DNA of 64,000 nucleotides from Natrinema hispanicum (GCF_900111485.1 NZ_FOIC01000002.1:124001-188000), one strand, 5' to 3'; positions 26,211 to 35,548 are shown, counted from the stretch's first letter. The notes: generated by a model not told the origin, from the letters alone. Made by a program: numbers and translations.

Positions 26211-26289
26211 GACAGACTGCGAGCAGTCAGTGCCGGTGCGACCACACCCTGACATGGGTGTGCCTGACACTCGGTACAGCAGACCGTAT
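26211..26289 (+). repeat. Copy B of the intergenic hairpin repeat family
   Basis: About 79 bp filling the gap between two convergent genes, ending AGACCGTAT at 26281-26289. Its hairpin is CACACCC at 26243-26249 and GGGTGTG at 26256-26262. The stem differs in sequence from copy A but keeps the pairing. Shared flanks are GCAGTCAGTGCCGGTGC and TCGGTACAGCAGACCGTATGAC. Confidence 0.82.
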
Positions 26290-26302
26290 GACGCGGTCAG
26301 TA

Positions 26303-26671
26303 TCAGTCAGTCCGCTCCTCTAGTATGTCTTCGATCATCGATCGCACATCCTCGAGCCGCGCCGCAAACGCTGCAGAATCGATATATACGCGTTTCCCTT
26401 TTCGATCGTAATCGACGGGGCTGAGGTCGTCCAGTTTTGGCAGGTGAACGTGGCACAGCTCCATCGCAACGCCCTGCCGGACGGATACCTCATCGGCGAC
26501 ACTCGAGTCGTGCTCGATGATGAACTCGACGAGGTCCTCGTGTGTTACGATGTCTGCATCCGTGTACATCAGATACCGACAGAGATCTCGTCGACGCGGA
26601 TGGTTCAAAACGTCGAACCACGCGTCGATCGAGCTAGATCCCTGATTCCCCTCCGCGTTCCGGTTAGACAT
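26303..26671 (-). CDS. DUF7344-type winged-helix regulator
   Basis: 122 residues. AWFDVLNHPRRRDLCRYLMYTD, then EDLVEFIIEHDS and GVAMELCHVHLPKLDDLSPVDYDRKGKRVYI, make a winged helix of the DUF7344 family, like the protein at 8501. It is probably a DNA-binding regulator. The start at 26671 (MSNRNAEGNQ) is selected; the upstream extension to 26740 runs through an A/T-rich promoter. It is divergent from the Bat-like regulator, and the 139-bp gap is unusually A/T-rich. Confidence 0.75.
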   Translation of the reverse strand: MSNRNAEGNQGSSSIDAWFDVLNHPRRRDLCRYLMYTDADIVTHEDLVEFIIEHDSSVADEVSVRQGVAMELCHVHLPKLDDLSPVDYDRKGKRVYIDSAAFAARLEDVRSMIEDILEERTD

Positions 26672-26810
26672 TGTCTGATAATGGACTAGTTTGTCCGATA
26701 GGTATGTGGCGTAAGTATTCACGGCATTTATGTAATTCATAATGATTATTGATTAGGGCCGTACCGAAACGGGCAAGGGAGCGGGGTTCGTATCGGCACC
26801 AATCGTTGAT

Positions 26811-27473
26811 ATGCTGCTCACGACATTCCGGATTGACTATCCTATTCTACGAACGGCGCTCGCACACGCACCCGATATAGAGATCACGTGGGAACGATCG
26901 GATCTCATTGGAGACGGGACACAGCAACTGCTCGTCTGGGCGGACGGTCCCGCGTTCGGTACGTTCGAAGCCGGGCTCGAGGCGGATCCAACCGTCAAGC
27001 CGCCGACGCGGGTGGTCGAATTCGACGAGCGACGGCTCTACCAACTCGAGTTAACACCCGAAGGACGTCGCGCTAGCGTCTATCCAACGGTGGTCGAGAC
27101 GGGAGCGATTTTACAGGATGCGACAGCGACCGAGAAGGGATGGGACATTCGCGCTGCGCTCCCGGACGAAGAGACGCTCGATCAGTACCATGCGTTCTTT
27201 ACGGGCCGTGACTTCGACGTCGAGCTCAAGCAGCTGTACGAGGACTGGAACCCAAATCACAGCTCGCAGTCACAATTCGGGCTGACGGATCGACAACACG
27301 AAATCCTCGTTGCGGCCGTCGACGAGGGGTATCTCGACATTCCGCGCTCGTGTTCGCTTGCTGAGCTCGGAACGCAGTTCGATATCTCGTCGAACGCAGC
27401 GTCGGAGCGGTTCCGTCGCGGGAGCAAAACGCTCATCGAGAACACGCTGTCCCCGGACGACCAACCGACGTAA
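26811..27473 (+). CDS. Bat-type HTH_10 transcriptional regulator
   Basis: 220 residues. The C-terminal 55 residues are the HTH_10 domain of bacterio-opsin-activator relatives (LTDRQHEILVAAVDEGYLDIPRSCSLAELG, with its helix-turn-helix near SSNAASERFRRGSKTLIENTL). The N-terminal 150 residues correspond to the associated sensor-like domain, which begins with a TTFRIDYPILRTAL strand-helix unit. This is a transcription factor of unknown target, acting on DNA in the cytoplasm. It is divergent from the DUF7344 gene, so the two may regulate each other's promoter. Confidence 0.85.
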   Translation: MLLTTFRIDYPILRTALAHAPDIEITWERSDLIGDGTQQLLVWADGPAFGTFEAGLEADPTVKPPTRVVEFDERRLYQLELTPEGRRASVYPTVVETGAILQDATATEKGWDIRAALPDEETLDQYHAFFTGRDFDVELKQLYEDWNPNHSSQSQFGLTDRQHEILVAAVDEGYLDIPRSCSLAELGTQFDISSNAASERFRRGSKTLIENTLSPDDQPT

Positions 27474-27500
27474 CCGGTGATCGGCCGCCCGAACTCGCGG

Positions 27501-28289
27501 TCACGCGATGTCGACGCGAGTAAACCACAGCTGGGCAGCGACGAAGAGGGCGACGGTCATCGCAACGAGGATTCCCGCGTCGGCGACGTTGTACGTTCCC
27601 TCGAGTAAGATCGCGTTTGGATCGTAGTAGCGCATGGGCGCGATCGCGCCGACCGCTTCGGCGTCGGTGCCGGTCAACAGCGACTCCGAGAGAAACAGCG
27701 CGAACGTGACGCCGAGAGCGACACGCTGGGCGATCCCCGCCCGATCGAAGCCGACTGACGCGAGCAGCCCGATGCCCGCACAGGCAAACAGATAGGGAAT
27801 CGAGAGCAGGTGAACCGCGAGGACGTCCGTAGCGGCGAGCGGTTCGTCGATCAGGTGTGCGCCGACGGAGACGACGATCGGTGGCAGGACGTTCGCCCCA
27901 ACGATCGGGACGGCCATCGCGGCAAAGCGCTCGCCGAGCAGTCGGCGGCGGGAAATCGGCAGCGACAACAGCATGTCCATCCGGCCACGGTCGACGTCGT
28001 CGGCGATCGTCCCCGCGGTGCTGTAGGCCAGATACAGACCAAGCAGGATGATCCACCCGAACGTATACAGTTCGAACGAGAGAAAGCCGCCAAGACTCGC
28101 CATCGTCTGGACCCCCATCACCTGCACGATCGGCTCCGGATACGCAGCGATGAGCTGATCCAGATCGATCTCGGTCTTGAACGATGGATACACCCAGATA
28201 ACCATCGCAGCGAGCAGGGACAGGCCAACCGAGAGATAGAGACTGCCACGAACCCGATGGCGGGCGTCGTAGCGTGTCAGCTCAAACAT
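27501..28289 (-). CDS. ABC-2 type transporter permease
   Basis: 262 residues with six hydrophobic helices: YLSVGLSLLAAMVIWVY, FGWIILLGLYLAYSTAGTI, AAMAVPIVGANVLPPIVV, VLAVHLLSIPYLFACAGIG, VALGVTFALFLSES and ILVAMTVALFVAAQLWF. The cytoplasmic DDVDRGRMDMLLSLPISRRRLLG is the coupling segment typical of ABC-2 permeases. It overlaps its ATPase gene by eight bases. It probably exports a drug-like or lipid substrate. The start at 28289 (MFELTRYDARHR) is chosen. Confidence 0.88.
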   Translation of the reverse strand: MFELTRYDARHRVRGSLYLSVGLSLLAAMVIWVYPSFKTEIDLDQLIAAYPEPIVQVMGVQTMASLGGFLSFELYTFGWIILLGLYLAYSTAGTIADDVDRGRMDMLLSLPISRRRLLGERFAAMAVPIVGANVLPPIVVSVGAHLIDEPLAATDVLAVHLLSIPYLFACAGIGLLASVGFDRAGIAQRVALGVTFALFLSESLLTGTDAEAVGAIAPMRYYDPNAILLEGTYNVADAGILVAMTVALFVAAQLWFTRVDIA

Positions 28290-29256
28290 CGTCGTCACCC
28301 CCTGTGCCCCCGGCAACTACACGAGTTTCCCTGTCGCTGTCAGCGTCATTATCCATTTCCTCGCCATCGTAAAACCGCATGAAAACCTCCTCGAGCGGCG
28401 CTTCCTCGAGCGACAGATCGAGAAGTCGGTACTGGCGAAGCCGCTCAAGCAGGTCGTTGACGTCGCCAGTAAACGTAAATACGTACTCGGTCCCGCCGTT
28501 CGGCCCCGCGCTGGCGTCGGCCTCGAGGCCGTGGATGCCATCGATCTCGAACGCCTGTTTCGGGATGGACTCGGCGGCATGGATACGGACGAACTTGCCG
28601 CTTCTGTCGAGTAACGACTCGACCGGCTCGACCGTAACGAGTCGGCCATCGCGGATGATACCGACGCGGTCGCACAGCTTTCGGACCTCGCTCAAGATGT
28701 GCGAGGAGAAAAACACCGTCAGCCCTCGGTCCCGTTCGGCCCGGACGAACTCGTTAAATCGCTGTTGTAACAGTGGATCGAGGCCGCTGGTCGGTTCGTC
28801 CAAGATCACCAGGTCGGGATCGTGCATAAACGTCGCGACGAGGCCGAGTTTCTGGACGTTGCCCCGCGAATACTCCCGGACCTCCCGGTCGAGTGGCGGA
28901 TCGAACAGCTCGAGTAACTCCTCGCTTCGCGCGTCGCCTTTGATAGAGGCGTGCAACTCGAGGGCTTCTCGGCCGGTTGCCGTCTCGTCGAACGCCGGAT
29001 TGTCAGGGAGATAGCCAAGTCGGCGCTTGGCCTCGAGCAGTTGTCCCTCGTCGGTGATCGCCTGCCCCAGCACCCGCGCCGTTCCAGCAGTCGGTGACAG
29101 CAAGCCCAGTAGCGTCCGGATCGTCGTCGTCTTCCCCGCCCCGTTCGGGCCGAGATAGCCAAAAATCTCGCCGCGCTCGACATCGAACGTGACGTCGTCG
29201 TTGGCGAGGACCTCGCCGTACTCTTTCGTCAACCCCTCGAGTTCGATCGCGGCCAT
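28282..29256 (-). CDS. ABC-2 transporter ATP-binding protein
   Basis: 324 residues. Walker A is GPNGAGKTTTIRTLLG. The signature is YSRGNVQKLGL, in which the usual LSGGQ is replaced by SRGNV, as in several archaeal exporters. Walker B is LVILDEPTSGLDP and the switch is FFSSHILSEV. A C-terminal extension of about 90 residues ends in an acidic tail. It forms an exporter with the permease encoded immediately downstream. Confidence 0.93.
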   Translation of the reverse strand: MAAIELEGLTKEYGEVLANDDVTFDVERGEIFGYLGPNGAGKTTTIRTLLGLLSPTAGTARVLGQAITDEGQLLEAKRRLGYLPDNPAFDETATGREALELHASIKGDARSEELLELFDPPLDREVREYSRGNVQKLGLVATFMHDPDLVILDEPTSGLDPLLQQRFNEFVRAERDRGLTVFFSSHILSEVRKLCDRVGIIRDGRLVTVEPVESLLDRSGKFVRIHAAESIPKQAFEIDGIHGLEADASAGPNGGTEYVFTFTGDVNDLLERLRQYRLLDLSLEEAPLEEVFMRFYDGEEMDNDADSDRETRVVAGGTGGDDDV

Positions 29257-29307
29257 ACGACCACTTGATGAGAGAACTACAAGACAATAGTGGCGCTTCT
29301 CACTGCG

Positions 29308-30105
29308 TTACGGAACGCGGCCAACCGTGACGTGAAACGGCACCGATTCCTCGCGGCGATACTCGCGGGTCTGCATCTGTTCGATCACGTCTCGTCCCAT
29401 CTCGCGCCACGCTCTTCGGAGCTCATCGTACTCGCGTTCGGTCAGCGATCCAGACAGCATCGTCGTCCGGTCATCAGCCAGTCCATCGCCGGTCGCTTTC
29501 CGGCGGGCGGCCCGTAACGCGGCGTCGCTGTATGGCGGTTCGACCGTCCGCACGTGGTCGTACCGCCGAGTTGCGAGCACCTCGAGACCGGCGTCCTCGA
29601 ACGCCTCACTGGCGTCGGCCCCGAGTGCCACGTCCGTAGGTGCGCCCTCGAGATAGGCCCGCCGGGCGCAGCGCTCGAGGGCGTCTTCGACGTCGACGCT
29701 CGAGTCGACCTCGACTGCAGCGTTGTCGGGTTCGACGGCCGCGACGAGGTCCGTCGAGACGCGGGCGAACTCGGTCAGCGCGGCTGCAGGTTCGGGCAGG
29801 TTGATCAGCAAGGCCTGACAGACGACGAGATCGAATGCGCCGTCGGGAAACGGTAACTGGTAGGCGTCGCCGGCGGCGACGGGGAGGTACTCGGCGGCGG
29901 CTGCGAGCAGTTCGGGATCAGCGTCACAGCCGATCACCTCGCCGGGCGACTCCGCTGCGAGGATGCGGCTCAACTCGCCAGTTCCACAGCCCACGTCCAG
30001 AATCCGGTCGCGAGAGTCGAGATTCAGTGGCTCGAGTGCATCGCGAGAATCGTCCCACATCCCTTCACGGGTCCGGCTGAGGTAGTCTTCGGAGAACTCG
30101 CGCAC
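29308..30105 (-). CDS. SAM-dependent methyltransferase (class I)
   Basis: 265 residues. The SAM-binding motif I is ILDVGCGTGELSRILA (about 37-52), motif II is VIGCDADPELL, and the post-motif is PFPDGAFDLVVCQALLINLPEP. A helical C-terminal half (AWREMGRDVIEQMQTREYRRE) follows. The substrate is unknown; the order of motifs fits small-molecule or quinone methyltransferases. It is transcribed alone, between the ABC operon and nfo. Confidence 0.86.
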   Translation of the reverse strand: MREFSEDYLSRTREGMWDDSRDALEPLNLDSRDRILDVGCGTGELSRILAAESPGEVIGCDADPELLAAAAEYLPVAAGDAYQLPFPDGAFDLVVCQALLINLPEPAAALTEFARVSTDLVAAVEPDNAAVEVDSSVDVEDALERCARRAYLEGAPTDVALGADASEAFEDAGLEVLATRRYDHVRTVEPPYSDAALRAARRKATGDGLADDRTTMLSGSLTEREYDELRRAWREMGRDVIEQMQTREYRREESVPFHVTVGRVP

Positions 30106-30153
30106 GGCCCACGGTAGCGCCGTCTCGAGTAAAAGCGAGTCGATCCGGTCTTC

Positions 30154-31026
30154 CTACTCGTCGTCGCGCAGGTCTTTGACTTTCTGGATGTTCCACGCGA
30201 AGCCCCGGCCGTCTTCGGTTGGGGTTTCGAGCGCGAAGGGCAGATCGCGCAACTCAGGATGGTTCACGATCGCCTTCATACCGTCCTCGCCGATATAGCC
30301 CTCGCCGATGAGAGCATGTTCGTCCTTGTGAGTGCCCACGTCGTGTTTCGAGTCGTTGAGGTGGATGTACTCGAGGTACTCCAGGCCGACCACGTCGTCA
30401 AACCGGCCGACGGTCTCGTCGACGGCCTCGGGCGTGGTGAGGTCGTTGCCCGCGACGAGCGTGTGGGCCGTGTCGATACAGATGCCGATATCGGTCTCGG
30501 TGCGGTCGATGATTCCCGCGAGATGGTCGAACTCGCCGCCGAGTTTGGTACCGCTGCCCGCGTCGGATTCGATCAGGATCTGCACGTCTTCGGGCACCTC
30601 GAGATCGTCGATGACGTCGGCAGCGTTGTCCAGTCCACCTTCGACACCCGCGCCCGTGTGTGCGCCGAGGTGGACGTTGACGTACGGCACGCCGAGTTTG
30701 TCGGCGGCGTCGAGTTCGGCCTGCATACTCTCCATCGACTTCCGGCGGAGATCTTCTTTTGGCGTACAGAGGTTGACCAGATACGAGGAGTGGATCACCC
30801 ACGGTCCCTCGAGTTTCGCGTCGCTTTCCTCACGAAAGCCGTCGGCGGCCTCGTCAGAAATCTCGGGCTGGGCCCAGACCTGCGGCGACGTCGTAAAGAT
30901 CTGGCCGCAGTTCCCACCGAAGTTGACTTGCCGGCAAACGGCGTTGCGGACGTCGTCGTACGGCGGCGTCTCCTCGTCAGAGGAGACACGCGAACCAGAG
31001 ATCGAAACGTGTGCGCCGACCTTCAT
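30154..31026 (-). CDS. nfo: Deoxyribonuclease IV (endonuclease IV)
   Basis: 290 residues, a TIM barrel. [12 protein letters not shown] at the N-terminus, [73 protein letters not shown] and FALETP supply the His/Glu/Asp set that binds three zinc ions. It cleaves abasic sites 5' to the lesion in base-excision repair. The start at 31026 (MKVGAHVS) is the family start; two residues upstream is an alternative ATG. Confidence 0.95.
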   Translation of the reverse strand: MKVGAHVSISGSRVSSDEETPPYDDVRNAVCRQVNFGGNCGQIFTTSPQVWAQPEISDEAADGFREESDAKLEGPWVIHSSYLVNLCTPKEDLRRKSMESMQAELDAADKLGVPYVNVHLGAHTGAGVEGGLDNAADVIDDLEVPEDVQILIESDAGSGTKLGGEFDHLAGIIDRTETDIGICIDTAHTLVAGNDLTTPEAVDETVGRFDDVVGLEYLEYIHLNDSKHDVGTHKDEHALIGEGYIGEDGMKAIVNHPELRDLPFALETPTEDGRGFAWNIQKVKDLRDDE

Positions 31027-31094
31027 CGTCATGGATTCCCGTCAGTACCGGGCCGTGATAGGTACTTCGGAGCGGGTCGAACGGCGGGTCTATG

Positions 31095-31931
31095 TCATCC
31101 CTCGCCGGGATCGAGCACTTCGCGATTGCGAACCCACGCGTCGCTGCCGAACTTCCGGGCGGCCAGTTCGCGAGCGGCTGCGAGCTCGTCATCGCGCCAC
31201 GTCGAGTCGGTGGCATCAGCCCAGTCACCCAGCGCTCCCGCGACCGCATCGACCGCTGCGTCGCGGTCGATTCCCGTCTCGTCACGAATGCTCGTCACGC
31301 GATCGATAAAGGTCGATTCCGCGAGATCGGTATCGAAGACGCCAACGTGGGCCCGGGGCTCGAGGTCGTAACTGATCGACCCGTGCTGGATGACGACGTC
31401 GCGCTGGCGGTACTGGGCGTTCCCGCTGATCTTCTGGGCGTCTGCGCCTGCAGCCGCCGACGCCACGATGTCGTGTGCCGGATTGATATCGCGCAAATAA
31501 CACGATGGCTGATAGATCGATGCCTGTTCGACCGATGCGAAGGCCGCGTCGACGCCCATCCGGTCGAACGCCTCGAGAACCGGCTCACAGAACAGTTCGT
31601 AACAGTCCATCAGATCGCCCGGCACCTCGTCGGCGGGGGCAACGATCGTATACGAGATGTCGGCATAGCGGTCGTGGTAGATCCCACCGCCGCCGGTCTG
31701 ACGACGCGTGACGTCGATACCCTCGCGTTCACAAAAGTCCCAGTCGACGGTGTCGGCGTCCTGTCGATACCCCAGCGAAAGCGTGCTTGGCTCCCACGAA
31801 TAGACGCGGACAGTCCGCAGGTCGTCTTCGAGTGCCGTTCGCGCGGCGATCTCCTCGAGAGCCATCTGCGTCGCGCCTGTACGGGGCTCGTCCCGGATCA
31901 GCCGCCACTCTCGATCGGCAAGCGTCGTCAT
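31095..31931 (-). CDS. Lipoate-protein ligase A family protein
   Basis: 278 residues. The BPL/LplA fold is shown by MALEEIAARTAL, then TLSLGYRQDADTVD, the lipoate-binding RRQTGGGGIYHDRYADISYTI block and the catalytic Lys in ADAQKISGNAQYR followed by HGSISYDL. It attaches lipoate, or transfers octanoate, to 2-oxoacid dehydrogenase or glycine-cleavage proteins. The gene is single, divergent from rio2. Confidence 0.9.
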   Translation of the reverse strand: MTTLADREWRLIRDEPRTGATQMALEEIAARTALEDDLRTVRVYSWEPSTLSLGYRQDADTVDWDFCEREGIDVTRRQTGGGGIYHDRYADISYTIVAPADEVPGDLMDCYELFCEPVLEAFDRMGVDAAFASVEQASIYQPSCYLRDINPAHDIVASAAAGADAQKISGNAQYRQRDVVIQHGSISYDLEPRAHVGVFDTDLAESTFIDRVTSIRDETGIDRDAAVDAVAGALGDWADATDSTWRDDELAAARELAARKFGSDAWVRNREVLDPGEG

Positions 31932-32127
31932 AGCCGACTAGATGGGGACGATGTGGAAAGCGATTCCGCCCGCCAGAAGTTTTCGTATAGCAATATGTGA
32001 TACATATAGGGTAGAACGGCGCGAGTCCACCTTGACCCGGCAGTGCCCTGTCGTACGCGAGTGGGTTTGCTCGCCGCACGGAGACCGCGTCACGCCGTTT
32101 TTACGTACTGACCGGCTATCGGTCGCT

Positions 32128-33036
32128 ATGGTGCGAAACGTCGCCGGGTTACTTCCGGAACTCGAGGACGAAGACTTCTATCTCCTCTCCGGAGTAGAAC
32201 AGGGGATGCGCTTTTCGGAGTGGGTCCAGCGGGAAAAGCTCCCGAAGTTCACCAACTTGACCGAAGAAGAGGTCGATTACCGTCTCGAGCGCTGTCTCAA
32301 ACGTGGATTGATCGAGAAGAAGACGATTCAGTACGAGGGGTATACGCTGCAGTTCGAGGGCTACGATGCCTTGGCGCTGCGGGCGCTCGTCGAACAGGAC
32401 ACGATCACGGAGTTTGGCTCGCCACTGGGCGTCGGCAAGGAAAGCGACGTCTACGAAGTCCGCTCGTACAAGCCGCTGGCCCTGAAATATCACCGCGAGG
32501 GCTATACGAACTTCCGGGAGGTCCACAAGGAACGCGATTACACCTCGGACAACAAGCACGTCTCCTGGATGTACACCGCTCGAAAGGCCGCCGAACGCGA
32601 GTACGACATTCTCGAGGAACTCTATCCTGACGTCGCGGTTCCACAGCCGATCGGACAGAATCGCCATGCCATCGTCATGGAAAAGATGGACGGCGTCGAA
32701 CTCTCACGAACCCGACTCGAGGACGAGCAGGTGCTCGGGGTTCTCGATCTGCTCGTCTCCGAAATCGATCGCGCGTACGCACATGGGTACGTCCATGCGG
32801 ACATGAGCGAGTACAACGTCTTCGTCAACGAGGCGGGCGTGACGGTCTTCGACTGGCCGCAGGCGGTCCCGACGGATCACGAAAACGCCGACGAATTCCT
32901 CCGGCGTGACCTGACGAACGTCGTGGGCTACTTCCGCCGCAAGTACCCCCAGCACGTACCCGACGACCTCCCCACCGACGAGGTGGCCGACGCGATCACC
33001 GCCGATTCGTTCGAAACGGTTACCGAGTTCGTGTAA
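32128..33036 (+). CDS. rio2: RIO2-type serine/threonine protein kinase
   Basis: 302 residues. Residues 1-85 are the RIO2-specific winged helix (LLPELEDEDFYLLSGVEQGMRFSEWV). The kinase has the P-loop GVGKESDVYEV, the ATP-binding Lys in ALKYHREG, the catalytic loop VHADMSEYN and the metal-binding VFDWPQAV. RIO2 acts in small-subunit ribosome maturation. The start at 32128 (MVRNVAGLLPELEDED) is typical; an upstream frame to 31942 is leader. Confidence 0.95.
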   Translation: MVRNVAGLLPELEDEDFYLLSGVEQGMRFSEWVQREKLPKFTNLTEEEVDYRLERCLKRGLIEKKTIQYEGYTLQFEGYDALALRALVEQDTITEFGSPLGVGKESDVYEVRSYKPLALKYHREGYTNFREVHKERDYTSDNKHVSWMYTARKAAEREYDILEELYPDVAVPQPIGQNRHAIVMEKMDGVELSRTRLEDEQVLGVLDLLVSEIDRAYAHGYVHADMSEYNVFVNEAGVTVFDWPQAVPTDHENADEFLRRDLTNVVGYFRRKYPQHVPDDLPTDEVADAITADSFETVTEFV

Positions 33037-33496
33037 CGACCAGCTGTTCGTCACTGTCGTTTGGGTGCGGTAGGACCGATGTAGACACTAGTCTCACACT
33101 CGAGGTGGTGACTCACGGTATCGCTGTCCAGCAGGGTGGCAGCCACTGGTTTCGCCATCAACAGCGACGGCCCAGTTGACCGAGCTCGAGTCGAGAGCAT
33201 CAGTCCCGACAGAGGCTTTTCTGAGCGAATTCCGCGGTAGCGGGCTCGAGACGTCTCGTAAACGCCACGCAGAAGAATCCGATAGCGTATCGGCTATATT
33301 GTATATCGCTATATAAAATTAGACTCTTGAGGGGGTGTCGTCCGAGTACACTTCGGCGGACAAGAACCGACATTCGTCCGGCATTCGGTCAACTCGAGCG
33401 ACGATCGGTCACCATAGTGGAACTACTGACGTACGTCACACTCACTGACTCCGGTGGATGCTTGAATTAATCAGTCTCGCATCCGTAGCATCACAT
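33037..33496. other. Intergenic region, no gene; A/T-rich island
   Basis: A 460-bp gap. At 33281-33321 lies an A/T-rich island with 6-bp arms ATAGCG (33282-33287) and CGCTAT (33307-33312) around GGCTATATTGTATAT. It is far (about 180 bp) from the next start. I see no gene or repeat-family copy. Confidence 0.45.
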
Positions 33497-34027
33497 ATGA
33501 GTGCTAGCACAACACACGAACTCGACGGCGTCGGCGTGTGGGGCGGTGGCGTTACGGGCGGGCTAGTCGCCGGGATCGCCATGGGTCTGGTGCTTCACTT
33601 CGGCGGAGACCAGATCGAACTGCTCGGCGGCCTCGCAGTTGACCCTGAGCTCGCAGTCGGTGCTGGCTGGGCGATCCACCTGATGATCAGCATCGCGTTC
33701 GGGCTGGTGTTCGCCACCCTCGTCTCGAGGCCGGCAGTCCAGCAACTGGTGACCGATTTCAGCGACTACATCATCGCAGGGCTCGTCTTCGGTGCCGTCA
33801 TCGGCCTCTTTGCCGGGGGCGTCCTGTTCCCGTTCGCGATGGAACGTGTCGGCGTGGCCACGTTGCCAATGCCGTTTCTCCCGGTTCCGGGGCTCACAGC
33901 GGAGCTATTCGGTGCACTCCTGTTTGGATTCGGCCACCTCGTATACGGGCTGGTGCTTGGGGCCGTCTTCGCGACGATCAACGGCATCGCGCCGAGCGGC
34001 GTCCGCGAGCACGTTCCGGTGCGGTAG
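33497..34027 (+). CDS. Small multi-pass membrane protein, unknown family
   Basis: 176 residues with about four hydrophobic helices: GGGVTGGLVAGIAMGLVLHF, AGWAIHLMISIAFGLVFATL, YIIAGLVFGAVIGLFAGGVL and LFGALLFGFGHLVYGLVLGAVF. The arrangement resembles two internal repeats of a Gly-rich hairpin. A hydrophobic His-containing helix (IHLMIS; FGHLVYG) recurs in both halves, so metal or heme binding is conceivable but unproven. It starts at 33497 (MSASTTHELDG). Confidence 0.68.
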   Translation: MSASTTHELDGVGVWGGGVTGGLVAGIAMGLVLHFGGDQIELLGGLAVDPELAVGAGWAIHLMISIAFGLVFATLVSRPAVQQLVTDFSDYIIAGLVFGAVIGLFAGGVLFPFAMERVGVATLPMPFLPVPGLTAELFGALLFGFGHLVYGLVLGAVFATINGIAPSGVREHVPVR

Positions 34028-34201
34028 CGCGCTCGCGGAGTTCGAAGCGCTTATACTCGAGAGTTGGATAGATCCGGTAGACTCGCTGGTTCGCGGGCAT
34101 CAGCGGGCACCTGCACGGTACTGGGCCGCAGGTCGGGATGTGATCCGCGGGGCATGTGCCCCGGTCGGGATTGAACCAGGAAACGCCCGCGGGTGAATAC
34201 G

Positions 34202-34792
34202 ATGGCAAAAAGCTTCTATTCCCACATCAAGGACGCATGGAAAGACCCCGACGACGGTAAACTCGGGGAGCTGCAGTGGCAGCGCAAACAGGAGTGGCGC
34301 AAGCAGGGCGCGATCGAGCGGATCGACCGCCCAACGCGACTCGACAAGGCGCGCGAACTCGGCTACAAGGCCAAACAGGGCATCGTCATGACCCGTGTGT
34401 CGGTCCGCAAAGGGACCGCCCGGAAGGAACGGTTCACGGCCGGTCGGCGCTCGAAGCGCCAGGGTGTCAACCGCATCGGGCGGCGCAAGAACATCCAGCG
34501 CATCGGCGAAGAGCGCGTCTCCCGAAAGTACCCCAACCTGCGCGTGCTCAACAGCTACTGGGTCGGTGAAGACGGCTCGCAGAAGTGGTTCGAAGTGATC
34601 CTCGTCGATCCGAACCATCCCGCGATCGAGAACGACGACGATCTCAACTGGATCTGCAGCGACGACCACACCAACCGCGCGTTCCGCGGGCTCACCAACG
34701 CCGGCACGGCAAACCGTGGGCTCAACAACCGCGGTAAAGGTGCCGAGAAGGTCCGCCCGTCCAACACCGGCGGCCAGGGCCGCGCGAAGTAA
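34202..34792 (+). CDS. rpl15e: 50S ribosomal protein L15e
   Basis: 196 residues. MAKSFYSHIKDAWKDP, WQRKQEWRKQGAIERIDRP, RARELGYKAKQGIVMTRV-like sequence, KGTARKERFTAGRRSKRQG and LRVLNSYWVGEDG form the L15e fold of the large subunit. The protein is basic for a haloarchaeon. Its likely TATA box (CTTATACTC at 34049-34057) implies a leader of about 120 nt containing a hairpin. A T-run at 34814-34818 may terminate the transcript. Confidence 0.97.
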   Translation: MAKSFYSHIKDAWKDPDDGKLGELQWQRKQEWRKQGAIERIDRPTRLDKARELGYKAKQGIVMTRVSVRKGTARKERFTAGRRSKRQGVNRIGRRKNIQRIGEERVSRKYPNLRVLNSYWVGEDGSQKWFEVILVDPNHPAIENDDDLNWICSDDHTNRAFRGLTNAGTANRGLNNRGKGAEKVRPSNTGGQGRAK

Positions 34793-34944
34793 CACGCGAC
34801 CAGCCGATTTCACGCCGATTTTTCGCGACTCGAGGCGAGAGCGACTGCTCGAGACAATCGTTGCCGACCGCCGTCTCGACGGGTAGTTCCCGCCGGCTCG
34901 AGGCGAGAGATGGACTTATTCCATGGGCCGACATACCGTCGCGT

Positions 34945-35379
34945 ATGGCACGGCACGTTCTCGTGGCAGTTGACGACTCGGCGCAGTCGACCGACGCACT
35001 CGAGTTCGCTTGCGAGGAGTATTCAGACGCGACGATCACCGCCCTCTACGTGCTCGACCCGGGTGACTTCTACGCAGTGAGCGGCGTCGAAGGAACGGCG
35101 ATGGCAAATTACGACGAGATACAGCGCCACCACGAGGAACGCGCCGAGGAGATCTTAGAAGCGGCTCGCGAGCAGGCCGCCGAGCACGACGTCGAACTCG
35201 AGACGGACCACGTCGTCGGCAGCGTCTCGCGATCGATCGTCGACTATGCCGACGACAACGATGTCGACCACGTCGTCGTCGGGAGCCACGGCCGGACCGG
35301 GGCAAGCCGGATTCTCCTCGGCAGCGTCGCCGAGACGGTGGCTCGCCGGTCGCCGGTGCCGGTGACGATCGTTCGGTGA
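34945..35379 (+). CDS. Universal stress protein UspA family
   Basis: 144 residues, single Usp domain. It begins ARHVLVAVDDSAQSTDALEFA and ends with the ATP-binding VVVGSHGRTGASRILLGSVAETVARRSPVPVTIVR. It is probably a dimeric nucleotide-binding protein. Two Usp-like domains also occur at the C-terminus of the APC transporter at 56935-59235. Repeat copy E follows its stop codon. Confidence 0.92.
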   Translation: MARHVLVAVDDSAQSTDALEFACEEYSDATITALYVLDPGDFYAVSGVEGTAMANYDEIQRHHEERAEEILEAAREQAAEHDVELETDHVVGSVSRSIVDYADDNDVDHVVVGSHGRTGASRILLGSVAETVARRSPVPVTIVR

Positions 35380-35382
35380 CTG

Positions 35383-35463
35383 AGACCGGCTGCTGTCCCG
35401 ATTTCCCGGTCGGACCGGAGGGCGGTCGCGGTCCCACTGGCACTGACTGCTTATAGCCAGTAT
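35383..35463 (-). repeat. Copy E of the intergenic hairpin repeat family
   Basis: About 81 bp between two convergent genes. The minus strand reads GCAGTCAGTGCCAGTGGGAC, then CGCGACCGCCC and ATCGGGACAGCAGCCGGTCTC. The 5' terminal repeat is degraded relative to copy D. Confidence 0.75.
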
Positions 35464-35548
35464 GATAGTTAGTATTCGGTATCGATCACGGTCAGCGACC
35501 GCTACTGCTGGTCGAAAAGAACGGCAAGAAGCAGCGACGTCGCGGCGA

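Noticed and set aside
30259-31371. 370-residue open frame antisense to nfo
   Set aside because: No domain; endonuclease IV on the minus strand is unambiguous.
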